Positions 21,157 to 32,280 of a stretch of 64,000 nucleotides of DNA are shown in pieces (the first letter of the stretch is position 1; each line of letters begins with the position of its first letter). The stretch comes from Agapanthus africanus. Its lineage: Eukaryota; Streptophyta; Magnoliopsida; Asparagales; Amaryllidaceae. The notes under the pieces were generated by a model that was not told the origin of the DNA, did not search any database, and saw only the letters and a program-made list of their open reading frames with translations. The translations under genes and the position numbers were made by a program. The stretch is from NCBI GenBank assembly GCA_030015575.1, contig JASDDO010000016.1:65221396-65285395 (forward strand), given 5' to 3'.

Positions 21157-23311
21157 TGTAAGTCTACGCTAGCGCCCCGGCAGTCTACAGACGCCAAAAT
21201 GCGGAACAAAAACTTTTAAACTGGCGCTATCGTATACTTTAACCCGGATCTTCCATTATTGCTAAACTAACAAACTGTAAAGAGTGTAGGAAGATTGTAC
21301 CGAACGATCCGAGACCTTCGTTCTTCAACCATCATCCCACGCTCCATTGCGGCTGCTCCGATCTCATCGATCTCCGATCTCCTCGTCGAGGTGGCACCAC
21401 ATGATCGGTTCTTTAAACGGGCTCCCGCCTCTGACTCGAGGCAACTCGATCGTCAAGTTTGCTAAAAGAGACGACCAAGAATGATGTAGAGAATGAGTAG
21501 ATGACTTTGTCTCACTTCGTCCAAGTCCGTGGACGATCGGTTAATGAAGTTGCCGAGGGAATTGGGTGATGGAATGAAATAAACTGTAAAATTCCATGCA
21601 CCCCAAATGCTATCATAATCTTTTCACAAATGAATCAAGTGAGAGAGTGAATGAGAGAGGAGGCCTTTCATTCATATATATAGAAGGAGGGAGGTGACTG
21701 TAGGAGAAGGGGGTGACCACAAGCAAAAGCTTCTCACTCAAAAATATCCTAAGCTTAACAAAACTCATTAATGAAAACAATGAGTCACAAATACAATGAA
21801 CCTTTCATAACCTAGTCACCAAAAGCATTAATGACACCATTAATGCACTAATGACTCACCATGCCTCATCATCACTTCTAGAAGCTTCTAGAATGATGAC
21901 TCACTCATATCTGAAGAAAAGATAAATCCGTCTTTAACCGAATGTTAAAAGACGGCTGATAGAAAACTGGAAACTGGCAACTTCCAAAAGTGATCCTGAA
22001 ACGAATTTCAGGACAACCCCGAAACTGTATAAATATACCCGCATTTGTATTACGACCGAATACAAATGCAACTGAGTCAAAGATATTATACCTACTCAAT
22101 ATGATACTCGGATCCGGCTTAAACCAAAGCCGACCAGTATCATCTGCCCGAAAACTGACACGTGCGTAAACGCACGTGCATTTTCCGAACCCTGCCATAA
22201 AACCATACGGCCTCTACAACGTTTCGCCCGAACTTGGGAAACTGTCTGTGGGGGACTCTAATGACTCGTCAGTACCCTGGCAGTGGGTTTAACCACAAAC
22301 CGTCAGCGGCACTAGCTATGCGTAACGGCTGCCCATGGACTGACCTCAAGGGTGGCCGAGGAGCGAACTCAAGGGAGACCGATGAGCGAACTCCTCCGAA
22401 AACCCTACTGAGCCTAACAGTGACAATGTATATACAGTCCGGTCCGTTCGTCAATGAGTATCGCATATCTGCCTAGGGGGCTAGCAACGTCAGACCCCCA
22501 ATAGCAGTATAAGTCGTGTCGGAGTGAAGCCCAATACACCCTGAGATACTACTGGAGTACCTACCAGTACATCTCCTACCATGGCCATGGATTTGTGTAA
22601 TGGCTCTCCTAGACACAGCACGACCTCGCCCCCAATACCGGGAGAGACGAATCCCCTGCCGATCCGCTCACGTGCCTCCATGTGGCTCGGGACTGTACCC
22701 AAAAGCTACCTGTTTGCACGACTCCTTTGAGCCGTGGTAGGGTAGAAATCAAAGCACAGTGGGAACTCACACGAGACAAATGACGACCTCAGGTCAATGA
22801 ACTAACCTGTACACATGTCACCAGGGAACTGCTATCTGACGGTAGATATAATACTAACTAGCAGATTCCCGGCGAGTCCTGTCCGGTGTACTCATAACCC
22901 AATGAGCACCTGTATACATCTTAGGTGATCCAACTGACACCAGTGGCTTGTGAGACCGGCCACCGCCCCTCGTCGGGGTCTCGACTGTATACACTAGTCT
23001 ACTCCGGAGTATCGATGCCCTGTCTCGAAACTCCCACGACTAGGGACCACAATTAAGGATATGCATATAAACTACCCAACTCTCACGTATATGATCGCCA
23101 TCATACTGTTGGTAATAAAGCAAGATCCTAAGGGCTCTATCAAAGTGTAACATGCAATCAGTCACCTGAACATGTACACGACTGATAAAGGCAAACCAGA
23201 TAGCATACTATCATCTCGAGTAAGACTGTCCTACCGGGATAGGTCCTCCGCAATCATTGCAATCACGTACCTGCGATCCAATAATTGACTATGAGGGCAC
23301 TATCTCCAACA
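21157..23311 (-). mobile_element. C: 5' LTR
   Basis: 2155 bp, nearly identical to 13635-15789, and followed by the right TSD GTTAG at 23312-23316. Confidence 0.92.
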
Positions 23312-23316
23312 GTTAG

Positions 23317-24097
23317 ATATTTACCCTAGCCTTGTTATAGGTTACATGTTATATATATAATTGAGGATATATTATGATCATTGACCTAGGTTGCGTTATT
23401 TATGCGATTTCTTTCCGTAGATGTTTTTCTATTCACGAGTTGGCAACTCAACCCCGTTGTGCCCCAGTTTCTTGCAGGTTTGCCGTACAGGTTTCATTAC
23501 GGCTTTGCGGGCATAGTTTTCTTCGGGTGTTTTGCTAGTAGGTGGGTTTACTTGTATCGTATCCCCATTATATATCTTGTATATTATTATTCTATTGTAT
23601 CTAGAAGTTCCATCAACCAAACATGTATTTATTTCAGAGATAGAGACCAGTGATGTTTATTCTTTCGACCTTAGAGTCGCGCGTTGTATTTCTGTGGATT
23701 TCTTATTGTTTTGAGTTTCTATTTGAGTTTTGATCCTCACCCTTGGCGTTGTATATTATATTGCTTGTGTGGTTGTGGCCGTCGATTGATGAAGAGTTAG
23801 CTCCCGCTTGGGGATGCCCTTTTTTTTTATTTCGTATACTATTCATATTGTTTCCCGTTTGGGGGGCAGTATTTACAAAGGAGACTCTGCCGAAATTTTC
23901 AAAAAATACTTGATGTTTTTAAAAACCGCATAATTCGGCTTATGCTATTAAAACTACTTGTTTTAAATTGGTTTTCCTTCACTCTACTACTTTTCTTGGT
24001 TTGGATTTCTGGGTTTTCGGCTTACTTAGATTACGTACGTCTCAAGACGTCTCGTAGTTTAAGTACCGGTCATGTTCCGTACTTTCGGGACGTGACA
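23317..24097 (+). mobile_element. B: 3' LTR, second part
   Basis: Continues B's 3' LTR after element C and matches 6442-7222 almost base for base. It ends GACGTGACA, followed by the TSD ATTAT at 24098-24102. Confidence 0.92.
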
Positions 24098-24102
24098 ATT
24101 AT
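24098..24102. repeat. Target-site duplication of B, right copy (ATTAT)
   Basis: Pairs with 2722-2726. Confidence 0.92.
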
Positions 24103-25351
24103 GGAAGGCAGCAATGGCAAGAAAGATCCGAATGGATTTGAGGAAAGCCACTGGAAAAAAAGTTTCATCATAGTCCAAACCATGTCTTTGACGAAAACCC
24201 TTTGCAACAAGTCTAGCCCTATAGGTTTCAACATGTCCATCTACACCAATCTTCTTTCTGAAGATCTATTTTCAGCCTACGGGTTTTACCCCTTCTGGAG
24301 CAATGTCCAAAGTCCATACGTTGTTGGTGTACATGGACTCCATCTCGGTCCGCATTGCATCCAGCCATTTTACGGAGTCAGTGCTCTAAATGGCTTCCTG
24401 GAAGTTAGTCGGCTCATTTTTATCAATGATGCAATCCTCTCTATCCCTATCTATGAGAAAATCGTAGTATCTCTCAGGCGGATGAGAAATCCTACTACTC
24501 CTACGAAGTAGTGCGGGAATGTCCTGTTCTTTTGAAACTTCTGGTTCCACCAAGCTTTCAGTAATAGCTTGTGGTTTTGGAATTTCTTCGAGTTCTATTG
24601 CGCTCCCATTTGTTTCTTTTTCTAAAAAACTATGTTCCAGAAAATGGGCATGACGAGAAACAAAAACCTTTTGTTCCTCTGCGTAATAGAAAAGATACCC
24701 CCTGGAGTTTTTTGAGTATCCCACAAACTTACACAGTACTGAGCGTGTCTCGAGTTTGTCCGTATGCGGCTTTTTAACAAAAGCTGGACATCTCCATATC
24801 TTTAGATACTGAATATAGGATTTTTTCCCACTCCACATCTTATATGGTGTGGTAGGCACAGTCTTGGTATGAACCTTGTTCAAAAGATATGCAGCTGATT
24901 CTAGTGCATAGCCCCAGAATGATCGCGGTAACTCAGCGTTACTCATCATGGAACGTACCATATCCAATAGGGTTCGGTTCCGTCTCTCCGATACACCGTT
25001 GTGTTGTGGAGTGTATGGAGGAGTAAGCTGAGAGATAATTCCATTCTCTTTTAGGTAATCCAAGAACTCGGTACTTAAGTATTCACCACCTCGATCAGAT
25101 CTCAGTGTCTTGATACTTTTGCCGGTTTGTTTTTCCACTTCATTTTTATATTCCCGAAATTTCTCAAAGGCCTCGGATTTATATTTCATCAAGAAAATAT
25201 GTCCATACTTAAAGAAATTATCCGTAAAAGTATTGAAATAGGAATAACCACTTTTTTCATGTGTAGATATTGGACCACACACGTCGCTGTGTATGAGTCC
25301 TAAGAGCTCACTCGCTCTTACTCCGTGTCTAGTGAATGGAGTCTTTGTCAT
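24103..25351 (-). pseudogene. A: copia integrase and start of reverse transcriptase
   Basis: A 321-codon minus-strand frame (24386-25351) encodes the integrase core and tail. It starts in the KMTKTPF region, with D23 in HSDVCGP, D86 in SDRGGEYLS and E122 in NGVSERRNRTLL; D86 and E122 are 35 residues apart, as in the DDE integrases. The C-terminal part (EEQKVFVSRHAHFLE, then RRSSRISHPPERY) matches the BARE/Angela pattern. Below 24386 the reverse transcriptase N-terminal region follows, up to the B insertion. The gene order gag-PR-IN-RT-RH is the Ty1/copia order. The element is broken. Confidence 0.92.
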
Positions 25352-25744
25352 CTTTCCTTTGAGACATGATTGACAAGTTGCATAAGATTGATATTCGAAC
25401 AGATCTAAATATCCTTCTTTATGTAACTTGGTTAACCTTATCTCATTGATGTGACCTAGTCTACAATGCCATAAGAAAGCCTGATTTATTTCGGGAGACT
25501 TTCTTTTAAGTGTATTCTGGACATTGAAAATTTGTAGTTGGTTTTATACGTATATACCGTTGTTTAGAGTACCTCACCCAATCAGACCATGATTAAGGTG
25601 GATGTTTACAACATCGCTTACAAAAGTAAAATCATAACCTTCTTTGGATAACAATGATACAGAAATGATATTACATGTCAAACTAGGTACACAAAAGCAG
25701 TTGGGCAAAACCAAAATATGTCAACGCGTCAATCCAAGGTGATA
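25352..25744 (-). pseudogene. A: region between protease and integrase
   Basis: The minus strand shows decayed pre-integrase sequence (the LWHCRLGHIN-type zinc-binding segment expected here is recognisable around 25440-25490), linking the gag-protease frame to the integrase frame. No separate gene is present. Confidence 0.65.
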
Positions 25745-26779
25745 TTACCTTACGGACACAGCATCCACGCTTGCTCCGTTAGCAACCCTGAGGGTCATAT
25801 CACCGGTCTTCAGAACTCTACGGCTTCTCAGTGCCTGCAAAGAATTGCATATATGAGATTCTGATTTGGTATCCAATACCCAGCAAGTAGAGATGATTGA
25901 CAGAAAGTTTTCAATTACAAACACACCTGAAGCCGAAGCCACAACATGCCTCGGGTCCTGGTTCTTGGCCTTCCAAGCCTTGCAATCTTTCTTCCAATGG
26001 CCCCTTTTATAACAGTAGAAGCATTCCTCCTTTCCTAATGTCAGCCCCGCAACTTTTTCCTTTCCCTTCACTTCCACCTTACTAACACCGCCTCTCGGTT
26101 TGGTGGGGGCCTTCTTCTTCTTTTCTTTGGCTTTCGCCTTGGACATAGAAGAGGAAGCACCACCAACAAACAGAGCGGGTGTTTCCCTTGCTTTCTGCAT
26201 GGTGCCCTCTGCACTCCTCAACAAGTTGAGGAGTTCCGGAAGTTCAACTTCTTTATCTTGAATATTAAAATTCATGATAAACTGGGCGTAGGTGGAAGGA
26301 AGGGACTGGAGAATCAAGTCTGTATACAGCTCATTCTCTAACGTGGTCCCAATGTCCGCGATCTCTTCAATATAGCCAATCATCTTAAGGACGTGTTCCC
26401 ATACAGATGATCCGACGGCCCACCTCGCCTGAAATAGCTTCTTCGAGATCTCGTATCTTGCGATACGAGATTGCTCTCCATATAATTCCTTGGTACGGAA
26501 GAATATGGATTCTAGATCCATATTCTCGTGCCTCCTCTGATGTTCATTATCCATAGAGGTAAGCACGAGGCACTTGGCCTTCGCGCAGTCAATATCCCTG
26601 ATCTTGCAGATTTCCTTATCCGCGACACTGGATTCTGGACCAGGGACGGCGGGGGCTTTTGTAGTAAAGACATAGCTCAACTTGTCATAAGTTATTGCCA
26701 TCTTGATATTCCTGAACCAATCTTTATAGTTTGACCCTGTCAATATATTTTTATCTAATAGTAATTTAAGGCCCGTCAT
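25745..26779 (-). pseudogene. A: copia gag and start of protease
   Basis: A long minus-strand frame holds Gag. Its likely start is the Met codon at 26777-26779 (MTGLKLLLDKNILTG...), because Angela/BARE Gag begins there and the upstream codons run into the pyrimidine tract. The DWFRNIKMAITY and LQSLPSTYAQFIMNF blocks are typical of copia capsid. A Lys-rich linker is followed by one zinc knuckle CX2CX4HX4C (CFYCYKRGHWKKDC), about residue 253 from that Met. The frame then enters the protease region (STCWVLDT...SHICN). In a working element this Gag forms the particle that packages the RNA. Confidence 0.92.
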
Positions 26780-26790
26780 GTTGGTGGTCG

Positions 26791-26818
26791 CTGCAATTAA
26801 GAGAGAGAGAAGAAACAC
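26791..26818 (-). promoter_or_regulatory. A: polypyrimidine tract and CAG, candidate 3' splice site
   Basis: The minus strand has TTTCTTCTCTCTCTC, then TTAATTGCAG, ending 11 bases before the gag ATG. A U-rich/CU-rich tract followed by GCAG is the plant 3' splice-site pattern, and it is conserved in C, G and H. Confidence 0.55.
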
Positions 26819-27278
26819 TTTCGTATGATTCTCTTGTAAGTTTAGAATTGTTTTTAATTTATCTAAACAGGATGGCTCCCACTGTTTCTCGAATCGTTCC
26901 TCAAACTATAAAAATAGAATTAGTCAGGATTAATCTCACTGTACAATACTTGCTTAACCGTTCAGCCAGGCCAATGTCGGTACTTCGAGGGTGGTTTTAA
27001 GACGCTTTTGCGAAGTTCTTTAATTAAATAAGCTCTTTTCCCTTGGGGCGTAGCCCTGCTAACACCTTTCTAGTCACCTACTTGGTTTATAGCATTGATC
27101 GTTAAGTGAAAAAATCTTCCGAGGAGTAGCATATACTCACAGTAGGATCGGGATCAAAATTTCATCGTGTGATAAAGTTGAAGGAATCCTAATAAAATTA
27201 TCACACTCCAAATGGTATGCAACACTAGCAAGTTTCAGTTTCTTTAGAAACTCCTGATGTGGATTTTTGCCCCATGCT

Positions 27279-27479
27279 CTTATGACCTTGACGAAGGCCA
27301 ACATATCATAAGTCATATGTCAAATTCTACCCATCATTATCCAGATTAATTTGAACCCATCCATACATACCCTTGACGAAGGCCAAAATAGCATTACGAC
27401 TGTCCCAAACCAACGCATCTATCTATGTTATAGATAAATATTCAGCAGCTACCAATCACTATGCCTTGGCGAAGGTCAA
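27279..27479 (-). repeat. A: three leader stem-loops with shared loop motif
   Basis: On the plus strand the motif CCTTGACGAAGGCCAA lies at 27286-27301 and 27371-27386, and a variant lies at 27464-27479. The first is enclosed by CTTATGA (27279-27285) and TCATAAG (27306-27312). The stems of the other two are partly decayed. Spacing is 85 and 93 bases. Confidence 0.75.
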
Positions 27480-27791
27480 AATACCGCTTGAATACTACTG
27501 AATATGTAACTGAAATGACAGAGGGCTAAGAATGGTTTTGGCGATACCGTGAACGTAGTGAACTTGATATAATCGAAGGAACCGGATAGCTTTTAAAAGG
27601 AGTGGTTTAAGCTTCGCATTTTAAAAGTTTTGCTGTTTTGAAAAAACCGAGTGGTTTCGACATTGTTCTAATGATTCAACTTTGGTTTGTCTGCTTAGCA
27701 TTAATATAATGTAGTCCCATCAATTAATCCTACCATTGCTGAAAACAACGAAAATACAACGTACGCTTATGCCATTCGCATTCTCCACGGG

Positions 27792-27853
27792 GCCCCGTCA
27801 TCACCCGTTAGGTTACTTAACTAACGACAGAGCTGGGGCTGGACTAGCGCGGA
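27792..27853 (-). promoter_or_regulatory. A: copy of the conserved leader block
   Basis: Nearly identical to 19896-19958 in C and 53910-53971 in H. It includes the CGTTAG...CTAACG dyad. Confidence 0.6.
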
Positions 27854-28819
27854 TGCAAAACATAAGCAACGTCTACTAGATATCATATATAAATATATAC
27901 ATTAGTCAGAAGCAATGATAGGCATTCCAGATCAAAGATGAACACATTGGATATACTAGGAGTTCGCGTTTTGTTTGAGCCTGCAACGAAAAATGGATTC
28001 CACGGTTGTGATGAATAGCCAAACCCCACTCTAGACCCCTACGGGTGCAGCAAACTACCTACCAAATATCCGAAGTGAAGCAACATCCCTCAACAAAGTG
28101 AGTAGGCCACTCGGCACTTCAAAGTACCTGGTAGTTTGTGCACCCCACCTTGGGTCTATCTTAGGAGCAAAAATAGTAAAAGAAATAACACAACGGTGGC
28201 TACAAGCTCAACCCAGATGTGCCCCGCAAAAATAATATTGCATCACTTTATAAATTTTACATCGAATGAAAGAATGAAAACCCTCATCTCACATCCCCGG
28301 CTTTTCATCACGATGATCAAACAAGTTCATATACACAAACCAATATAATAATCACAGAAATATGCAACCCCCAACTAACCGACATATAGCAATTAGCGGA
28401 AGTTTACAAACACATTTAACAGAACATGAAACATTAAAACACATTAAACCGCGACTTCGAAACACCCGGTATTTGCCATAGTAAAGAATTTACAGTAAAT
28501 CAAAATTGGCAAAAACAAACAACTCCTGAAGCCCTATATTCAAGTCACAAAGCCACACACCAAAACTCAAAGCATTTCCCTCAATTTGGACCGAGCTCGC
28601 CGAAATTTTAGGCATTGTTGCCAGCCACTTTTTGGTGGAAATGTCTTATTTGTGGTGAGTGGTCTTTTTACTGTTCAAAGAGTACTCTGCAGTTTTTTAA
28701 ATAATTTTTAGTGTCTCATTAAAAATCGACAGAAACTTGAATCTTTGCTTTGATGTTTTTGGGTTATTTCGGTTTCGTAGTTTTACTTGTCGTTTAAACT
28801 ATTAGCTATGGTTTAGTCG

Positions 28820-28832
28820 GCTCAGATACCAC
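28820..28832 (-). other. A: primer binding site (initiator tRNA-Met), degenerate
   Basis: The minus strand reads GTGGTATCTGAGC, one base off the canonical site, next to the LTR end at 28833. Confidence 0.8.
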
Positions 28833-30652
28833 TATAAGTCGACGTTACATATCCCATGGGTTTGCGGGGAGGCGGAACGGGTCAAAAAACGATTTTTACA
28901 ACAAGGTAACATCGACTTTATCATCAAGATCTTTGCTAAACCATGACTAACAAACTAACTAGAGGTATTATCTACTTGGTAAGAAGATTATACCTAAAGT
29001 TCCAAGTCATTCTCTTCTTTCCGCTGTCCTCCTTCTCCTTGCAACCTCCTTGGAGTAGAAATGTAAAGCGCCTCCTCGTCGGCTTCTTGATGTAGTAGAA
29101 GATCCCTCCGAGAGTTCCAACCTTGAGCTAAAAATCCAAGATGAGGCAACTAGATCACTTTGTGTGCTAGACTAAGTAACCTAGAGTGAGTAGAGTGTGA
29201 TTATGAGTATCTTATCTCACTAACCCTTGATTATCGACACATGATACACTAGGGTTTTGAGAGGAAGAAGGAGAGAGCAAGCTTGAGGAGAGAGAATGTA
29301 TTTGTGATAATGATTATAAATAATAGAATGGCTAGTATATATATGACCACTTGGCATGGAAAATATCTCACCAAAATATCTCACAAAATATCTAAGGTCA
29401 CAAAAATATCTCACAAAATATCTATGGTCAACAAGTCAACCCTAGTCAAGTGGTCAACATAAGTAGCCATGCCACCAAAAATCATTTATCAAAAAATAAC
29501 AAATACTTTTCCTTTTCTCATATTTTTTTGACCAAGTCAATGGTTAAAACCTTAATGAGATGTCTCTCTCTATACCCCTTCTCATCCGTATATACATACC
29601 CACATTCGTGTTCCGAGAAACACGAATACTATGAGATGAAGCTAATCCAATAATCAAATACTAAGATCTGGCTTAAACCAAAGACCACTAGTATTGTCTG
29701 CTCGAATCAACACACGCACACAAGTACACGTATGTGATCGAACCCTGTCGTAAAACAATACGACCTCTACTCGTTTCGCCCGAAGCTATAAAACCCTTTG
29801 TGTGGGACTCTAAAGACTCGACACTACGCTGGCAGTGGGTTTAACCATAGGCCGCAAGCGGTACTAGCTGTACGTAATGGTCCCCAGGTAGATGTCAATA
29901 AGAAGGCCGATGAGGAAACCCATCTGAACTCCTACTGAGCCTGTCTGTGGCAATCTCCGTACAGTCCGGTCTGTTCATCTAATAGTATCGCATATTGGGC
30001 CTGAGGGGGGCGGTAAACGTCAGACCCCTAATAGCTGTATAAGTCGTGTTGGAGTGTAGCCCAGAACACCCTGAGAAACTACTGGAATACCTACCAGTAA
30101 ATCTCACTTTCCCTGGCCAGGGACTTTGTTTAATGGCTCTGCAAACACAGCGCGATATCAACCCCCAATACCGGGAGAGACAAATCCTATCTAACCGCCA
30201 CTGCCTCCAAGTGCTTCGAGACTGCACCCAACTACTACCTGTTTGCATGACTCAGCAAAGCCGTGGTAGGGTAGTAATCTAAGAAAAGTGGGAATACATT
30301 TGAGGCGAAGTAGCAGTGTCAAGTCAACGGACTAAGCTGTATTCATGTCAGCTGGGAACTGCTACCTGACGATAGCTATAGTACCAACCAGCAGTTCCCA
30401 ACAAGTCTTGTCCGATATATTCGAAACCTAACGAGCACCTGTATATTATCTCCAGTACGACGTACTAATGGCTGTGGGACGACCATCTCCCCTGCTGGGA
30501 TGAGAAGCTTATACACAAGTCTACTACGGAGTATCGATGCCCCGTCTCGATAATCCTACGACTAGGTACCTGTATAAGGATGTGCTTGTAAATTACCCAG
30601 CCCCCACTAGTGTGACTGCCATCACAATGCCGGTAATCAAGCAAAGATCCTA
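28833..30652 (-). mobile_element. A: 5' LTR, truncated at its outer end
   Basis: About 1.8 kb of LTR, beginning next to the primer site and matching the K and I LTRs along its length. It stops near 30652, within the AAGATCCTA run that in the other LTR lies at about 1255, so roughly 0.2-0.3 kb of the outer end are missing. The cause is the junction with the filler and element G, not a clean insertion. Confidence 0.85.
29335..29344 (-). promoter_or_regulatory. A: candidate TATA box in the 5' LTR
   Basis: The minus strand reads TCATATATATACTAGCC, with CT-rich sequence some 60-80 bases downstream. It sits in the same relative LTR position as the C candidate. Confidence 0.4.
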
Positions 30653-30925
30653 AAACATGATATTTGAATCACCAAATCGCAAATCAAAATACTATCTTCG
30701 ATATGCTCCTCCTTCAATGTCGAAGGGTGTCGGTGCATCCAAAGCTAGAAGAGCAAGTATCTACTTGCCTCCTGTTCACTGTCTGGCGCTTTCTGCCCTT
30801 ATGTCTCTCTCTACGGATTACCAGTTACATGACTCCTCGGCTCAACAGACCGATATGGATTAATAACGGAAACTGTTCAGCTCTGGCGCTTTCTCTGAAG
30901 ATCTCCTGACCAATTAGCATGTTAA
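30653..30925 (-). mobile_element. Filler fragment of a LARD internal domain
   Basis: About 270 bp match D's internal domain at about 44038-44270 (shared runs include GAGCAAG, CTTGCCTCCTG and GGATTACCA) in the same orientation. They sit between the broken LTR of A and the broken leader of G, without LTR, TSD or primer site. This looks like captured DNA at a rearrangement junction. Confidence 0.75.
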
Positions 30926-31670
30926 CTCATAGATATCAAGTTCATTACACAAAAGGTTTTCTTAAAAAAACTGTCGTAGCCCTCCGTCATTTCGGATAAG
31001 GACTATTTAGTATTCATGCTACGTTTGTTGGCCTTCGTCAAGGCATAGTGTGTGGTCGCTGATTAGTGCTTATCTGTTAAAAGCATGTGATGCGATTGGA
31101 TTAGGGTAGTCGTGCGACTTTGTTGGCCTTCGTCAAGGGTCTTGCTGGTGGGTTTAATTCAATCATGAATGTATGGGTTGTACTTGACTAGCGGCCTATG
31201 GTTTGTTTGCCTTCGTCAAGGTCATAGGAAGTTATGGGCAAAATATTATCGGGAATTTCAAGTGTTGAAATTTGCAATGAGATTGCATACCTTCTATGAG
31301 ATAGTTGGATCCCGATACCCACTGCGAGTAAGAGTTACTACTGGGAGAGTTTTACACATCACAATTAGCCGTTCAAGTAGGTGTCTAGAAAGCTGTTAAC
31401 GGGGTTATGCCTCTGGAAAAACGAGGTTTATTTTAATTAGGTTCGTGCGAAAGCACGGGGAACCTCCCTCAAACTACCGACACTGGCCTGGCTGAACGAT
31501 TGGCGAACTTGTACGGTGTAATTAATCACGGCTAGTCTTACCTTTTAGGGTTTCAAAGTAGATTTGATAAAAACAGTGGGAGCCATCCTGATTAGATAAG
31601 ATAATAACCAATATAATCTTGCAAGAGCATATGCTAAGTGTTTTTTCTCTCTCTCTCTCGAGGTAGCGAC
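30926..31670 (+). mobile_element. G: part of the 5' leader, no gene
   Basis: Plus-strand counterpart of A's leader at about 26800-27560. It contains three copies of TTGGCCTTCGTCAAGG-type loops at 31028-31043, 31123-31138 and 31206-31221. The third is enclosed by CCTATG (31195-31200) and CATAGG (31223-31228). The primer site and 5' LTR are missing. Confidence 0.8.
31640..31666 (+). promoter_or_regulatory. G: polypyrimidine tract and TAG, candidate 3' splice site
   Basis: TTTTTTCTCTCTCTCTCTCG is followed by AGGTAG and CGAC, in the same position relative to gag as in A, C and H. Confidence 0.5.
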
Positions 31671-31671
31671 A

Positions 31672-32280
31672 ATGTCACGCCTTAATCAAGATAATAATAT
31701 GGATGTATTGACCGAACCTGTTTGTTATACCCAGCTAGGGAACGTTGGTTCCGCTCTATCTTATAATTGTTATAAGTCCGAGGAGGAAATATGGAGATAT
31801 CCGGATTCCCACGCGACCCAAACGAAGAATAAGCATGTTGATGCATCTTCTTCAGGTGTGTTCATTACCAAGAACTGTTTCTCAGTACACTCTACATCCT
31901 AGGTATGAGATACCGGATCAGGATCCCATATATGTAATATGTTACATGAGCTAAAGAAAGGTAGACAACTAAGAATAAGGTGATCATTCTCTAGAGTAGG
32001 GAATGGTGCAAATGTTGCAGCCAGAGCAGTTGGTGGATATCCCCTTGTATTACCAAATAGGAATACATTGATTCTGAACGAATGTTGTTGCATACCGAAC
32101 CTGATATATAATATTATATCAGTTTCTTTATCAAGTATAGAAGGATATAATTTTGTATTACTGGATAATGTTATGAATATTATCCTGAATCAAAAGTTGA
32201 TTGGATCAGGCACGATATATAATAACATATACGTTCTAAATCAAACCGCAGTTCAAAGTATATAGAACACACAAGGGGAG
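31672..32280 (+). pseudogene. G: remnant of gag end and protease
   Basis: A short gag start leads straight to zinc-knuckle-like sequence (NCYKSEEEIW) and the SSGVFITKN segment that matches ASGVFVIEN in A, so most of gag is gone. The following region carries LNECCCIPNLIYNIISVS and GTIYNNIYVLN, typical of the stretch between copia protease and integrase. Broken in several places. Confidence 0.8.

Larger units (their letters stand above)
13635..23311 (-). mobile_element. C: complete Angela-like copia element, coding-poor
   Basis: A 9677-bp minus-strand element with two 2155-bp LTRs (13635-15789 and 21157-23311). It starts TGTAAGTC and ends CTCCAACA on the plus strand, with perfect TSDs. The LTRs differ at about 25 positions (about 1.2%), so insertion is recent. 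The 5367-bp interior shows only faint traces of copia pol (RNase H near 15940-16160, integrase tail near 17020-17270) and no gag frame. Pol is broken in very many places. Recent movement with such decayed coding implies enzymes from another copy. H is a related but distinct family with the same layout. Confidence 0.92.
2727..24097 (+). mobile_element. B: LARD-like non-autonomous Gypsy element with 4.5-kb LTRs
   Basis: Two nearly identical LTRs, 2727-7222 (4496 bp) and 9919-24097 (4497 bp once the nested element C and one TSD copy are removed), start TGTAACG and end GACGTGACA. They flank 2696 bp with a tRNA-Met primer site and a polypurine tract but no intact gag, protease, polymerase or integrase. 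This layout of very long LTRs around a non-coding domain fits the class called LARDs. The LTR end, ...GGGACGTGACA followed by TTGGTATCAGAGC, resembles Tekay/Del-type chromoviruses, which is an inference. The LTRs differ by roughly 1.5-2% by eye, so insertion was recent and probably used proteins from an autonomous relative. Confidence 0.88.
26819..28819 (-). mobile_element. A: long 5' leader, no gene
   Basis: About 2 kb between the primer site and gag has no supported gene, which fits the long leaders of Angela/BARE elements. It holds the three stem-loops (27279-27479) and the conserved 60-bp block (27792-27853). The stretch 28140-28800 is A-rich with no motif I recognise. Confidence 0.8.

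Noticed and set aside
23942-24511. 189-codon plus-strand frame
   Set aside because: It crosses the junction between B's LTR and A's pol and is antisense to A's reverse transcriptase, so it is chance.
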